A DNA stretch of 64,000 bases, from positions 7,037,463-7,101,462 of the forward strand of contig JABACO010000016.1 in the NCBI GenBank assembly GCA_013339895.1, in the 5' to 3' direction. This DNA is from Ephydatia muelleri. Lineage: Eukaryota; Porifera; Demospongiae; Spongillida; Spongillidae. The position numbers and the translations under genes were made by a program. The notes under the pieces were generated by a model. That model had not been told where the DNA came from. It was given only the letters and a program-made list of their open reading frames with translations, and did no database searches. Of the stretch, positions 1-11,200 are shown piece after piece (the first letter of the stretch is position 1; each line of letters begins with the position of its first letter).

Positions 1-340
1 AATGCAGATGAGGCACACACAACTAGCAATGCACAATTATCAATGCAAAGACACACAGAGCTAGCAATTGCAATGCAGAAGCACACATCGCTAGCAATGC
101 ATTAGCAATTCAAAGGCACACACACAACTAGCAATGCAGAGGCACACACAACTAGCTAAGAAACATCTTGCAAAGCAATGAGAATGAGCATTATGCAGAG
201 TCTCACACAATTTGCAATGCAGAGGCACACACAACGTGTAACACATTGACACACACAACGAGCAGTGCAGAGGTACACACAACTAGCATTGCAGTAGCAC
301 AGACAACTAGCAATGCAGAGACGCACCTAGCATAAGAGAA
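1..340. repeat. irregular short tandem repeat
   Basis: Degenerate units of about 22-30 bp built around gcaatgcagaggcacacac and aactagc recur more than ten times. Spacing is uneven, so this is a decayed minisatellite rather than a clean array. Apparent open frames through it are cysteine-rich artefacts of the repeat. No gene is seen in 340-1150. Confidence 0.75.
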
Positions 341-1177
341 GGAAAAAAAAAAGTTGCAGCACTCCATGACTAGAGTCTTAGCTACCAATTTCCTCCTACA
401 TTCAAACTCACCCACACATACACAGAAATCACAATCTCTCTCAGCAACACAGACTGACGCACACTCAAGTGTACTGCTGCCACTAAACTGTACAGTAACA
501 AATTCATGCACATGGACCAGGCCTGTAGTCAGAATTTTGCCTGGCGGCGGGGGTGCTAAAAAGACTCAATAATCTTTTGCACAATGCAAATATATCCTTG
601 GATGGTACAAGCTGCAGCTCAATAAATGACAACTATGATATTTATACAGTACTGCACTACAGAACAATGTGTATAGATTGGCCATCCTATACATGTATTA
701 GCGAGTCGTCAAAGGCACTTGCCACATTCGCACGATAATTTTTATATTCTTCAAGATAACAACTGCCTTTGCTGTTCTGAATGACCCGTACAACTGGACA
801 ATGTGCATAGTGAATATGTCACCTGTAAAAAAAAGGTTTTTTCTAATTTTTATAATACGTTACGCCCATCATGTTGTTTACAAATGTAAAACAATAAATT
901 GCAGGAATTTTATTTCAATTGGTGGTCCAAGAACGGTCTACCTAATCACCAAATTTGCCTGTTCATTTGGACTGAAATCCATGATGTATTCTACCTAACA
1001 ATACTTTTCGCATAGATATATGACTCTGATATCCATCATCATAATTTGTGCATAGTGAGATAAATGTGTTGCTATCTGTATTGCCTAAATGCAAGGGTGA
1101 AACACCATGCATAATACAGTATTATCACAACTGCCAATTCCAGTGCTCAGTTCTACATATTACAGTGAAGCCATTGA

Positions 1178-1790
1178 ATGGTAATGTCGAACCCCAAGAT
1201 GAATGACAATGGTCTGGTAGTTGCACACTCCCTCACCTGTAATTTCAGGGCGTATAATGGTTCATGTCTCCTTAACCCATCTGCAGCCCCAGTGACGGTC
1301 AGTAAGAATGTGAGCATGGGAACTGTGAAGCCTGTAGGGCTGCTTGAGGGAAGGGACAACCTGGTGGAGGAGAGGGTAGAAAAGATGCTGGAGAAGGCAA
1401 TCATTCTGGTGGATTAAGAAAGACAGCAAGCCAATGAGTTGCTTCGTGAATTCGTTGTTGCTCTGTCGCAGATAATGATCTTGGTGGTTGATGGGTCAGA
1501 TTTTGTATTGATTTTCGCAAGCTGAATCAAAATACTCAGAAAGATGTGAAACCCCTTGCCTAGAAGTGATGAAACACTTGACACATTGGATGGGGGCTTG
1601 CTATTTCTCAACATTCGATCTAGCTAGTGGTTACTGGCATGTAGAAGTGCACCCTAAAGACAAGAAAAAGTTACACCCTTTGGGTTTTATCAGTTTAGTG
1701 TGATGCCCTTCCATTTGTGTAATATACCTGCTACATTTCAAAGGCACCAACAGTCTTTGTAAACCTCCATCTTGCCTTCACAGTGGGTGC
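1178..1790 (+). pseudogene. Ty3/gypsy-type retrotransposon reverse transcriptase remnant
   Basis: Split over several frames, the plus strand reads RFCIDFRKLNQ (about 1500), then DTLDGG (about 1580) and STFDLASGYWHVEVHPKD (about 1610-1660), then YQFSVMPF (about 1690). These are the order and wording of the N-terminal half of Ty3/gypsy reverse transcriptase. The YxDD catalytic block is not seen. Stops and frameshifts show it is dead. A weak TATA-like stretch near 1950 could be LTR debris, but I found no matching LTR pair. Confidence 0.8.
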
Positions 1791-2074
1791 CCCTGTACTG
1801 GGGGAGGGGGCATGTATTATGCCATTGTTGAGGTCATGTGATCCAATTAATGCTGTGTTGGTGCAGTGCCCACAACTATGCAGACTGCTTCTTTGTAGTT
1901 AGTTCTAACCCTAATGGCTGATTCATGCAGGATGCAAATGTGACACAGTGATATATAAGGAACACACGCATCTCAATTTCCATGCATCATTGCAGCCATT
2001 ACTTTAATCAGCATTGTAGTACTATGTACAAGTACTGCTACTAGTGCCAAGCCGAATTACAGTTGAGGATAAAT

Positions 2075-2920
2075 TCAATGCTTAGACAACCGCTGCTGTC
2101 GAGGGGCGGGGTCACATCTTGTATATGATTCTCCACATTGCCAGCTTCCACTAACATTTAGCCGGAGACAAACAAAGCAAAACTGCTGTTTGCATGATTT
2201 GCAGTTCATGTGCTTGCAATTTTTCACGTGCTCAACCAGAGAGTTGCACTTGGGGCAGGCACGAATACTTGGGCACTTCACACCGTTGATGTCCTTCTCA
2301 GGAGCTGATGCGAGTACTTTGATGACTTCGGAAATGGGGCACTTGTGGTCACCGATCCATTGACCGAAACATTCCCAGCAGAATTCATACGCTTTGCCCG
2401 CCTTCTTAGTGCATTGCCAGCAGCGGGCCCTCGCGTTGGACGGGTCGACTCGTTCACAATAGCTGTGACAGCCTGGGCACTGACGTATGTCGGCTGCAGG
2501 GTTTTGATTGCAATGGTTCTCCGATAACCCTTTTTCAAGAAGTTCCAGTTCTTTACGTGTGGCCCCGCACTTTGCGACGAAGCTTAGAGGCCATTCCTTA
2601 CTGCAGCCTGGCTGAAAACAATGTATCTCCCATTTTCGATTGTCAAACACTTCATTTTGGCAGGTGGCCATCAGCGCATCGGGATGAATAACATGGCTGC
2701 AAGGTAGTACCACGCACTCTGGCGTATCGTATTCCTCAAACGTGACCATGCAGGGTCCCTTGCTTCTTCTAATCGAGGGATCTATAACTCTATTGGTGTC
2801 AATAGGTTGTTGTGTACTGGTGTCAACAGGCTGTCGTGTAGTGCTGTCAACAGGCTGTCGTGTAGTGGCGCCAAAAAACTGTTGAAAGATGGACCTGAGC
2901 GACATTCTGAAAGAGGCCAA
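2075..2920 (-). CDS. RING-IBR-RING (RBR) type protein, probable E3 ubiquitin ligase
   Basis: A single uninterrupted 281-codon frame. RBR ligases receive ubiquitin from an E2 on a RING2 cysteine and pass it to substrates. The N-terminus (about residues 15-50) carries a short repeated TTRQPVD-like stretch. A RING1-like block follows at about 57-105 (CMVTFEEYDTPECVVLPCSH), but its first zinc pair is atypical because only one Cys is present. The IBR is at about 145-195 (CPGCHSYC, CWQC, FCWEC, HKCP). RING2 at about 217-250 reads ACPKCNSLVEHVKNCKHMNC, then CKSC and FCFVC. The Cys in NCKHMNC matches the catalytic Cys position of RBR RING2. There are no introns, unlike the nearby genes, so it may be a retrocopy or a member of an expanded single-exon family. 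No Ariadne or Parkin accessory domain is visible. Confidence 0.8.
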   Translation of the reverse strand: MASFRMSLRSIFQQFFGATTRQPVDSTTRQPVDTSTQQPIDTNRVIDPSIRRSKGPCMVTFEEYDTPECVVLPCSHVIHPDALMATCQNEVFDNRKWEIHCFQPGCSKEWPLSFVAKCGATRKELELLEKGLSENHCNQNPAADIRQCPGCHSYCERVDPSNARARCWQCTKKAGKAYEFCWECFGQWIGDHKCPISEVIKVLASAPEKDINGVKCPSIRACPKCNSLVEHVKNCKHMNCKSCKQQFCFVCLRLNVSGSWQCGESYTRCDPAPRQQRLSKH

Positions 2921-3393
2921 AAGTTCGGGACTATCCCAGGTTATTTCCCTTGAAGACCACTGAGCCTATATTCAGTGTTTACCTTTGTAAACAGTATTCG
3001 CCGTACCATATATCGATGGCCCGGCTGGAAACAATTAGAATATTACGGTTTTTATCCAATAAATATGAAGACATTCCTAATTAAAACTGCCTGATGTTTC
3101 AAAGTTAAAAAGGACCCTACAAACACTTCAAATAAATGCAAAAACTGTGTATCTGTGACAAGGTGATGAACCCTTGCACTGAACTTACTTTCATGCATAG
3201 CTGAATTGGTATAGTGACCTATATATTCAGGAGGGTGTTATGACGCTTGCATTGACAGTGGTGTATAAATGTACGAGTAACTGTGGTAAAAATAAGAGTT
3301 CTGAAACAGTGAACCTAGGGGGTAGGACTACGCTCTATCACAGTATCAGACGTCATCACATGAGGATTTATTCATGGATGATCCAGATGATGC

Positions 3394-3489
3394 TAGTCTC
3401 GTACCCAGACCCGACTGACGTAAACATATCGCAAAATGTATAATGCTATGCGATAATGCTTACGTCAGTCGGGTCTGGGTACGAGACTA
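3394..3489. mobile_element. 96-bp palindromic MITE with 9-bp target duplication
   Basis: The element is almost a perfect palindrome from tagtctcgtacccagacc to its inverse. It is flanked by agatgatgc at 3385-3393 and again at 3490-3498, a perfect 9-bp target site duplication. The ends (TAGYCTCGT) match the MITE at 22690-22790. Confidence 0.85.
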
Positions 3490-3762
3490 AGATGATGCCA
3501 CCGCTGTAGGCACCAACACTAAGAGTGTATCTTATGAATAATCGAAAGTTTCAAATTATAAGCCCATGTACATGATTACAGGATGGATCACCACATCAAT
3601 ATGCGGACAAAGGCTAAAAATGTGCAAAGAAAGGACCGTTAGACGTTTTCAGTGCAAATTGTTTGCAGCCGCTAATCTGCACATAGCATTTGGTGTTGAC
3701 ATCACAGGGGATAACGTCCACATACACCCAGAAACTGCTGTGAACGCGGCTCAATGCACCGA

Positions 3763-4133
3763 CACAGGAAAAAGTTAGAAGTGTCCAGGCATGGTTTTTC
3801 AGGGTGGTTTTGAACATAAAACCACTCTGGGATTGGATGTCTAGAGTGGGAATAGCGTAACAACCATACTGGGATTAAGCGTCCAGGGTAGGAATATCGT
3901 AAAACCATATCGTAAAACCATATGGTCTTGCCCTGGTTTTATCGAACAAAAACCATGTTGAAGCAGTTAATACAGTTTTTATTCATTACTTTTTGTTCGA
4001 CAAAACCAGGACAAGTCCATATGGTTTTTACAATATTCCCACCCTGGACGCTTAATCCCAGGATGTTTTTTACGCTATTAGTGGTTTTATGTTAAAAACC
4101 ACCCTGAAAAACCATTTCTAACGTTTTCCTGTG
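3763..4133. mobile_element. foldback element, 371 bp
   Basis: Begins cacaggaaaaagttagaa and ends with its inverse ttctaacgttttcctgtg. Pairing continues inward through blocks such as cagggtggtttt / aaaaccaccctg and catatggtcttgccctgg / ccaggacaagtccatatgg, with a small unpaired centre near 3960-3985. No coding capacity. I see no convincing target duplication. Sequence at 5880-6160 belongs to the same family. Confidence 0.75.
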
Positions 4134-4923
4134 GGAGCCATCACTGTGAAGAATGAGGTGGTCCATCATAGGTGTTCTGTGAAGCTGTTTCAGTGGGAGA
4201 TACACAGTGATCAGGAATGCAGGTAAATAAGTAAGAACTAGCAAATGCATCATTGCCGGAAATAATACACAGGTATGCAAGCACTTTGAAGTAAGTGGAA
4301 GGGGGTCACTCAGAAGGCACACTGCTGGAAGAGGCCATCTCCCAGGTGCAACACCTAACATGCTTATTCAATACCGTAAGGAGGTTTCTCCTACTCCTGT
4401 TTTTGAGCACCATCCACCAGTTTCAAGCCAGAACAATTCCTCCATCCTCAAGAAGCTGACCCGCTGGGTGTGTCTGAAATTCTACAACAGCCTCTTGAGC
4501 TGCTATGTGATGCACTTGCATGAGCACAAAAAATGCATTGTGGAGCGAGTAGCAATGTCAACCGGCTGCACTGCAATGTCCCTGTTGCTCTTCACATGCT
4601 CACCTGGTGCAATCACATATCAGACCAGCACCAGACTTGATACTTGAGCTGTTGAATGATATACTGGTTCAGTGTGTGAAATACAATAGAGAAATGAAGG
4701 CTCGTTAGTTACGAAGAGCATGAGTGTACATCATGTCTCACTGCTAGTGAAGAAAGAACAGCTGCGGGGCTTTTGAAGAGGGCTGTCTCTACCAGTACTA
4801 ACGAAGGTATCATACAACTGGCTACTGGAGAAGCAGTTAAGTGTGTTTAGTGTCACTAGTACTGTTACATAATATTAAACCTCACTAGTTCAAGGACTTT
4901 GAAGACCATGCAGGTGCTCAGAA

Positions 4924-5220
4924 ATGCAGACGATACGCAGTATTCTCAGTGCAGGTGAACCAACAGCCCTCATCCAGAGACAGGTGCTCACCCTCAGTGA
5001 TGACAAGAGAAGAACTTTGTTGGACAAGGCAGGATTCTCATCAACTATTGAACTAGGAGTGGCTCTTTCAATCCAAGGGTATGCCACAAGAAGGACCCTT
5101 AAGACAATGTGTTCTGACCATCAGCACTATTTTGCAGCAGGGAGCATCAGAAGAGATGCGCTAAAGTGTTTTAATTGCCTATATCTGTGCGGAGCTTCTT
5201 CACGGCCTGCAGAAAGTTGA
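4924..5220 (+). other. unrecognised open frame, transposon-debris-like
   Basis: A 98-codon frame. Residues about 12-36 (GEPTALIQRQVLTLSDDKRR) resemble a stretch in the frame at 12298-12489 (GESSTLIRRELDYLDEAEKY), each followed by LL..AG. Two diverged copies in one window suggest a repeated, mobile-element-borne domain rather than a host gene. An adjacent frame at 4360-4647 may be part of the same unit. Function unknown. Confidence 0.35.
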
Positions 5221-5879
5221 ACTGGTTCTAGGGTGGAGCCTAAAATCTTTTGATGCGGTAAAATTTGTGATGAGGGCATTAATGCACTTTAATACAAAAT
5301 ATACCCTAAAAATTTGCTAATAAGTTGCCAAACAAAAAAAAAAAAAAACGAGAGGTACACACGGCGGTCTGCTCTCATTCAGAATATTAAAAAAGTTGCG
5401 TAATCCCATATGCTGTACAACAATCACCTAAAAGCCATACAATGAGTGCGAGGCACCTCTGTCCTTTAATATAATGTGACCTATCGAATAGAACTGCTGG
5501 CTTGGGCTCTCTACTTGCGCACTGCTATAACTCCGACCTCGTAAGTTCAATAAAGGATAGCGACGCTCATGGATTGAAATGCACCCACAAAAAAATTTTC
5601 AAGGTAAATTGGACAACATCATACAATCTATTGTTGTTGTTTTTGTTTTTTTTTTTTGTAATAGCTAGTGTCTACAAATTTTCTGAAGCAGTTTTCCAGC
5701 CTTTTAAAACGTGCCATTTTACGAGTTACCGCGCTAATGTATATACTTGTAGCATGCATACATGAAAGACAAGGAAATAATATTATGCGCGTGCATTACA
5801 TGACAAATACTATACAAGTGAGTTTCGATCATCTAATATGCTGATACATTTTAGAACTTTTAAGAAACGTGGCCAAACA

Positions 5880-6160
5880 TGTTGGGTACGCCATATGGAA
5901 AGCCTTTTGCACTGCAGGATTTTTCAAACGTGCATGTCCTCCAATTTTTCATATGGACTGAAAATACAACTTCCAGGCTAATGAAAAAAATCCAGGGTGG
6001 TTTCAAACCCAAACCAGTGCATTCAAGGCTTTTCCATCATGGATTGAGTATCCAGTGTGGAAAAGCCTTTTAACCACTCTGGATTCATCAAATAAAATCA
6101 ACGACTATGGCTGGGAATTCATCAATTTCCATTCTAAACGTTTCTAACTTTATCCTGTGA
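5880..6160. mobile_element. fragment related to the 3763-4133 foldback family
   Basis: Shares the phrases cagggtggtttcaaac and ccactctggat, and the terminal signature tttctaactttatcctgtga, with the 371-bp foldback element. It pairs internally (aaggcttttcca / tggaaaagcctt). The left end is not clear. Confidence 0.55.
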
Positions 6161-8273
6161 TTATTACTAAATGCACAGAACAGTAGGGGGTGAGGAGAGC
6201 TATGTCTTTTTTTTCCCTGGTTGGAGGGGGTATAGCAGCCACCATGCGTGGTTCAATGTTTAACAAATGCTCCTTTTAAGTTTACGATGTACTGCAGTTG
6301 TTCACCCGGTCTTTTATTGATCATGCAAATGCCAAAATAAGTCGAGTAAACTTGGCATGTATGGACTCCCCACACTGCTTTCCTAAGGAAACAAAACCAG
6401 CATGATTTGTCGCTGCCGACTGTACCGCATGGTCTTCCATTAAGCGAATTTTATTGTGACTTGCTGTAAGAAATATGTCCCAGAAGGATGCCATGAATTT
6501 TTGAATAGCCTGTTCAGTTGAAGAAAAAAAGATAGTCAAGAAACATTTTGCCAAAGCCTGTTCAGTTGAAGAAAAAAAAGATAGTTAGAAAATAATTTAC
6601 ACTCAGAATAAGAAGAGCTATAGAACATAAGTACAACAGGATAAATTTTCCATCTAAACCATGCATTTACAAAGATGGGCCAGTTCGACATTCTGAAATA
6701 GGCCAAATGTTCAGGGGCCGGTGTCGATAAGTTAGAGTAGGAGTAGAAGCAGGATTTGATGTCTAAAAATATAGAAGTTGAGTGGGAATTGATGTCTAAA
6801 AGTAGGAGGAGTAGGAGGAGTAGGAGGAGTAGGAGTTGATGTCTAATAGGAACATGTAGGTGTGGGAGTGCATCCATAAATTAGTCATTTTTTATGACTT
6901 ATTAATGCATTAAGGTTTATGCTCAGGAATAGGAGTCGTATAAGAATAGTATCCTGAGAGATTGAATTATAGGAGAAGTGAGCTTATAACAATGAAAAAA
7001 AAAATTCCTGTTCGTTTCAAGGCTCATTTTGAGTGCATGAAATCCACAAATGTCTTTATGAATATTGCACGCTTAGCACAGTTGATAATCCAGACTTAAA
7101 AGACTTCACTTAAACCAATTAGACATGGAGTTCTGATAAGAAGAGTTGTCAAGGAGTTGTCAGATTGAAGTGCTGGTGTTAGTATATTTTGAATGAATTC
7201 ATGGAATAGTTGGTGGATATATAACACTTCGGGCAAATGACGCTTTTTTTTTCAAGATTTCAAATTTTTTGAAGTCTAAAATGTCCTCTACGCATTGCTT
7301 CTTACACACTGAAAATCGGAGTATCTGTCATGGAGTTGTAAGGAGCTGAATTGTTACGTAGCCATACATTTGAACGACATTTCTATTTCGCGTACTAGAA
7401 ATTTTATAATGTATGCGCTAGGTCCCTTTTCGAGGAAACGATCCCAAATGATTATTTATGCAATAGCTGTTGCATACGCCTCCTTTGGATCTCACAATAA
7501 AACAAGACTATTGATGCATGTAATTAAAAACACATATACTATATTTTAACATTACTGTCCACATTGTCAAATGACTTTTTTTAAATGTGGTAATTTTGTT
7601 GTGGTTTGCCAAACACTTGCATGTGTTCATCATTGGATTAAAATTGCTTGTTTTATGTTAATGCTCCTGTCTTAAACCATCACCAAATGATCAGCTAAGC
7701 CTTTCTTGCGTCATAGTTGTTCGAAGGTAAAAGGTGACTCTGACGATCGATAAGTGTCTAGGACTTCATAATAGTATCTACGATACATATAACTTCTGTT
7801 GTTGCATCAAATGAGCACTCCAAAGTAGCGCAGTCCTCAGCATTGACATGATAGGGTGACAGAAACGCCTTTCAGCTTCTCATCAGTTGTCAATTGTGGC
7901 GCCTTTCTTGGCACTTAATTCTTTACTTCAGATTGCCTACAACGTTTTGTCCTCCATACTAGGTGGCTGGACACACGATTACGTACCATGCAAGGATCAT
8001 TTCGATTAGGGCACATGCAGAGTGCGAGTTAATAGTGAGCGTAATATGGAACGGAAGGAGCTACCAAGACTGAGGGCCAAGTGATAGCGTAAGCACTCCA
8101 CGCGCTTGTTGCCGGATTTCGTATCATGCACATGTAGCTATGCATCAAATTCCGGTGCAACGAGCTATATATAATGAACTTCTTGCACGCGACCAACGCA
8201 TTCTTAATGCAAAAAGTTTAGAGTATTAGATACTGTAGTCGAACACATATGCTCTAAATCCTCTACATAAAAG
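6161..8273. other. intergenic stretch; no gene seen
   Basis: AT-rich sequence with a short GTAGGA triplet-type repeat at about 6795-6840 and poly-A/T runs. It contains a dispersed repeat at about 7215-7450. It leads into the first coding exon of the receptor gene; no confident promoter element was recognised. Confidence 0.5.
7215..7450 (+). repeat. dispersed repeat, copy 1
   Basis: About 235 bp aligned with 18970-19180. Shared landmarks in the same order are aagtctaaaatgt, cgttgcttctta-type, gtatctgtcat, gagttgtaagg, accatacattt and gtaggtccctttt-type blocks. Non-coding and diverged, so an old interspersed element. Confidence 0.65.
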
Positions 8274-11200
8274 ATGTTGTCTCTGACCATTATCTGTACT
8301 TGGGCAGCAATCGCATCAGGGTTCCCACTCTCATCGTTCTATCCTTTTGGGCAGTCCGTTAATGATTCATTGATGGATAAAAGTGACGACAACTACTCGG
8401 CACCCATCTTTTTGCCTTCTTCGGTTAAATTTTTTGGTTCGTTCTATCAAAGTCTACAGGTAAGCGGCGTGACTTATAATGCATGCTTCCTGCGGCATAA
8501 AAGTATGTATATGTGCGCACGACGAATTTAATTTCGCTCTAGCACTGATGGATATATAACCTAGCTTACTGCATTAGAAATGGGCCTCTTTACCACTTTG
8601 ATCAGCGGGTCTCGCGTGCCCTTCTGCACCTTAAAGCGTAACTGTGGCCAGGCCTAGTCTGGGGACCAGACTGATGGTTGTACTATCAGTCTGGGAACAA
8701 CCGCGCATCAAAGTTGTCCCGTTCTGCAGTCAGCATGAATCTCATTTATGCCCTCCCTTCATACATGAAATCATTTTGTTAACCTACATCCCTATGAATA
8801 AAATTACTTGTAACCCTGTAATGGACACACATAAAGACGCTATTCGTATCGCTGCTGCCAAACTTGGGTTTGCTAACTTAAAGAGCCATCAATTAGAAGT
8901 TATTCTGGCTTTCATCACTGGCAATGATGTTTTTGCAGTCCTTCCAACGGGATATGGATAAAGTTTATGTTACGCGTGCCTCCCGATTGTATTTGACCAT
9001 CTGCTGGGAATACCACAAGGAGATCCGCAGTCTATTGTGATTGTCGTTAGCCCTCTAACTAATATTGTTTCGAAGCATTGCATCAAGTTCATCAATTCTT
9101 TTGTAGCTCTCAAAGCATGATCGGCACATTTTGTTGGTGTATGGTTGGAATAAATGGTCGATGCTCTCAATACGATGACCACTAAGAGACAACTCCTCTT
9201 GCACCATGGACCGCCAAGCATGAAGTAGACAAAGATTGAACGATATGTAAGGCTCACACCTACGTAGGTAGTTCTGTGTACTGGAAAGTGCTAATGAATC
9301 AACTTAAATTTCCTGTGTAAGCTGCATGACTATATAAATGCCGATGACGACGCCATGTTACCCTCACCATTACATTAGCAATTGTTATAATCTTTCAGCA
9401 GAAGTGCACATTTATTCACGATTATGACAATTATTGTCAATTACATATTTAATGAATAATTTTGGCAGATGACGCAAGGCGTTGCGCAATGTATAAATAC
9501 CAGCGGTAGAAATTAATCTTCTGTCTTGATTTTAGTTAAAGAATGGTTCATGATATAAAGTACACATTATAATCAGACCGATTTATTGTACGTATTTTTA
9601 AAAATTCAATTAGACAATAAATCGCAAGATGACTACCGATGTATGGGCGATTTCTAGGAAGTTGTGGATAAAATGATTTGCATCCAATTTTGGATGTATC
9701 CCGACAACTGCATGTACTTTGCAAAAAGATAAAACAAGCCGGCACCAAGCAATTAATGGTTTAACTATCCCGCTATCAATAAAAATACATCCTTTAGATT
9801 ACACTCCCGGTATTTCACGAGAGGATGATGAAAGCTTCCAATCCATATCTATCGGTGGCGAGCATAGCCTTAGGGGGGAGAGTGGTGGGGGGCTGCCGTT
9901 CCCCTTGAAATTGCCGCGCTCCCCCCCCCCCCCCCCCCCCCCCCCCGAAATAAATAAATGGGTCAGTTTCCGAGAAAATGAAAAGTTGCTATATATATAA
10001 AAAGGTATAAAAATGCTTCACGTTTGAATCGCTACAACTCCATAACGGTTTAAGCAATCAACTTCCTATTTCGAACACTTCGTGCCACACCACTTCTCTC
10101 TACGAAAATAATTTTCGTGTCTTACCCTTGCTCCTTGCCGACGTTACAAGGAACAGTACCCCGAGGGGTTCAAAATCCAGGTAGCTCCCTGCAGGAATGT
10201 CCAAATCACTTCAAAATCGATATGCACGTAAAGGAGTCCTGTCACTATTGATTTCTGCAGATCGTTGATTTTTACCTCTTCCGTTATGGAGATACAGCAA
10301 TGCAAAGTAAGTCCACGTTTCCCGCTCGAATCGCGCCTTTCTCAGTCCTTGACCGATTCCATTCTCCCGAGTGGGACTGAGAAAGGCGCGATTCGAGCGG
10401 GAAACGTGGACTTTACTTTGCATTGCTGTATCTCCATAACGGATAAGGTAAAAATCAACGATCTGCAGAAATAAACAGTGACAGGACTCCTTTACGTGCA
10501 TATCGATTTTGAAGTGATTTGGACATTCCTGCAGGGAGCTACCAGGATTTTGAACCCATCGGGGTACTGTGCCTTCTAACGTCGGCAAGGAGCAAGGGTA
10601 AGACACCAAAATCGATTTTCGTAGAGAGACGTGGTGTGGCAAGAAGTGTTCGAAATAGGAAGTTGATAGCTTAAACCTTTACGGAGTTGTAGCGATTCAA
10701 ACGTGAAGCATTTTTATATATATATATCCACTTTTCATTTTCTCGGAAACTGACCCATATATTTTTAAAAGTGCACCCCACGAGTGCTATCGAGAAGCGC
10801 GCGTGTTACTCAAGCCCTCTATTCTGCCTGCAACTTCAATGATACAATATCAGTGACTAATTAAGTGAGTGAGTTATGAAACCAAATGTACTCCTTCAAT
10901 TGACAATGTGTCCGCACAGCTTTTGCGGCTAGACAATTGTAAATAGATATGAAAATGATGTCCAACGAGCACGCTATATAATGCTGCCCATTTGAAGTCA
11001 TACAGATGTGTGCAGTGAAGAGTTTTTTCACTTCTGTTATGCTTGGTCATAAATATCCCCATATGCACAAGCACAAAAGCACGCATCCTCTTTTTGCATC
11101 AATATCGAGCCGTGAAGTAAAAGAAAATGTAGCTTCAGGTTGGTTTCACAGATGTCCTGCAATTTTCCAAAGAGGTCAGTACACAGTATCATGCATGGAT

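Noticed and set aside
10211..10642. The 143-codon frame in the 10 kb region as a gene
   Set aside because: It runs through the palindrome and has a mirror frame on the other strand; no recognisable domain.
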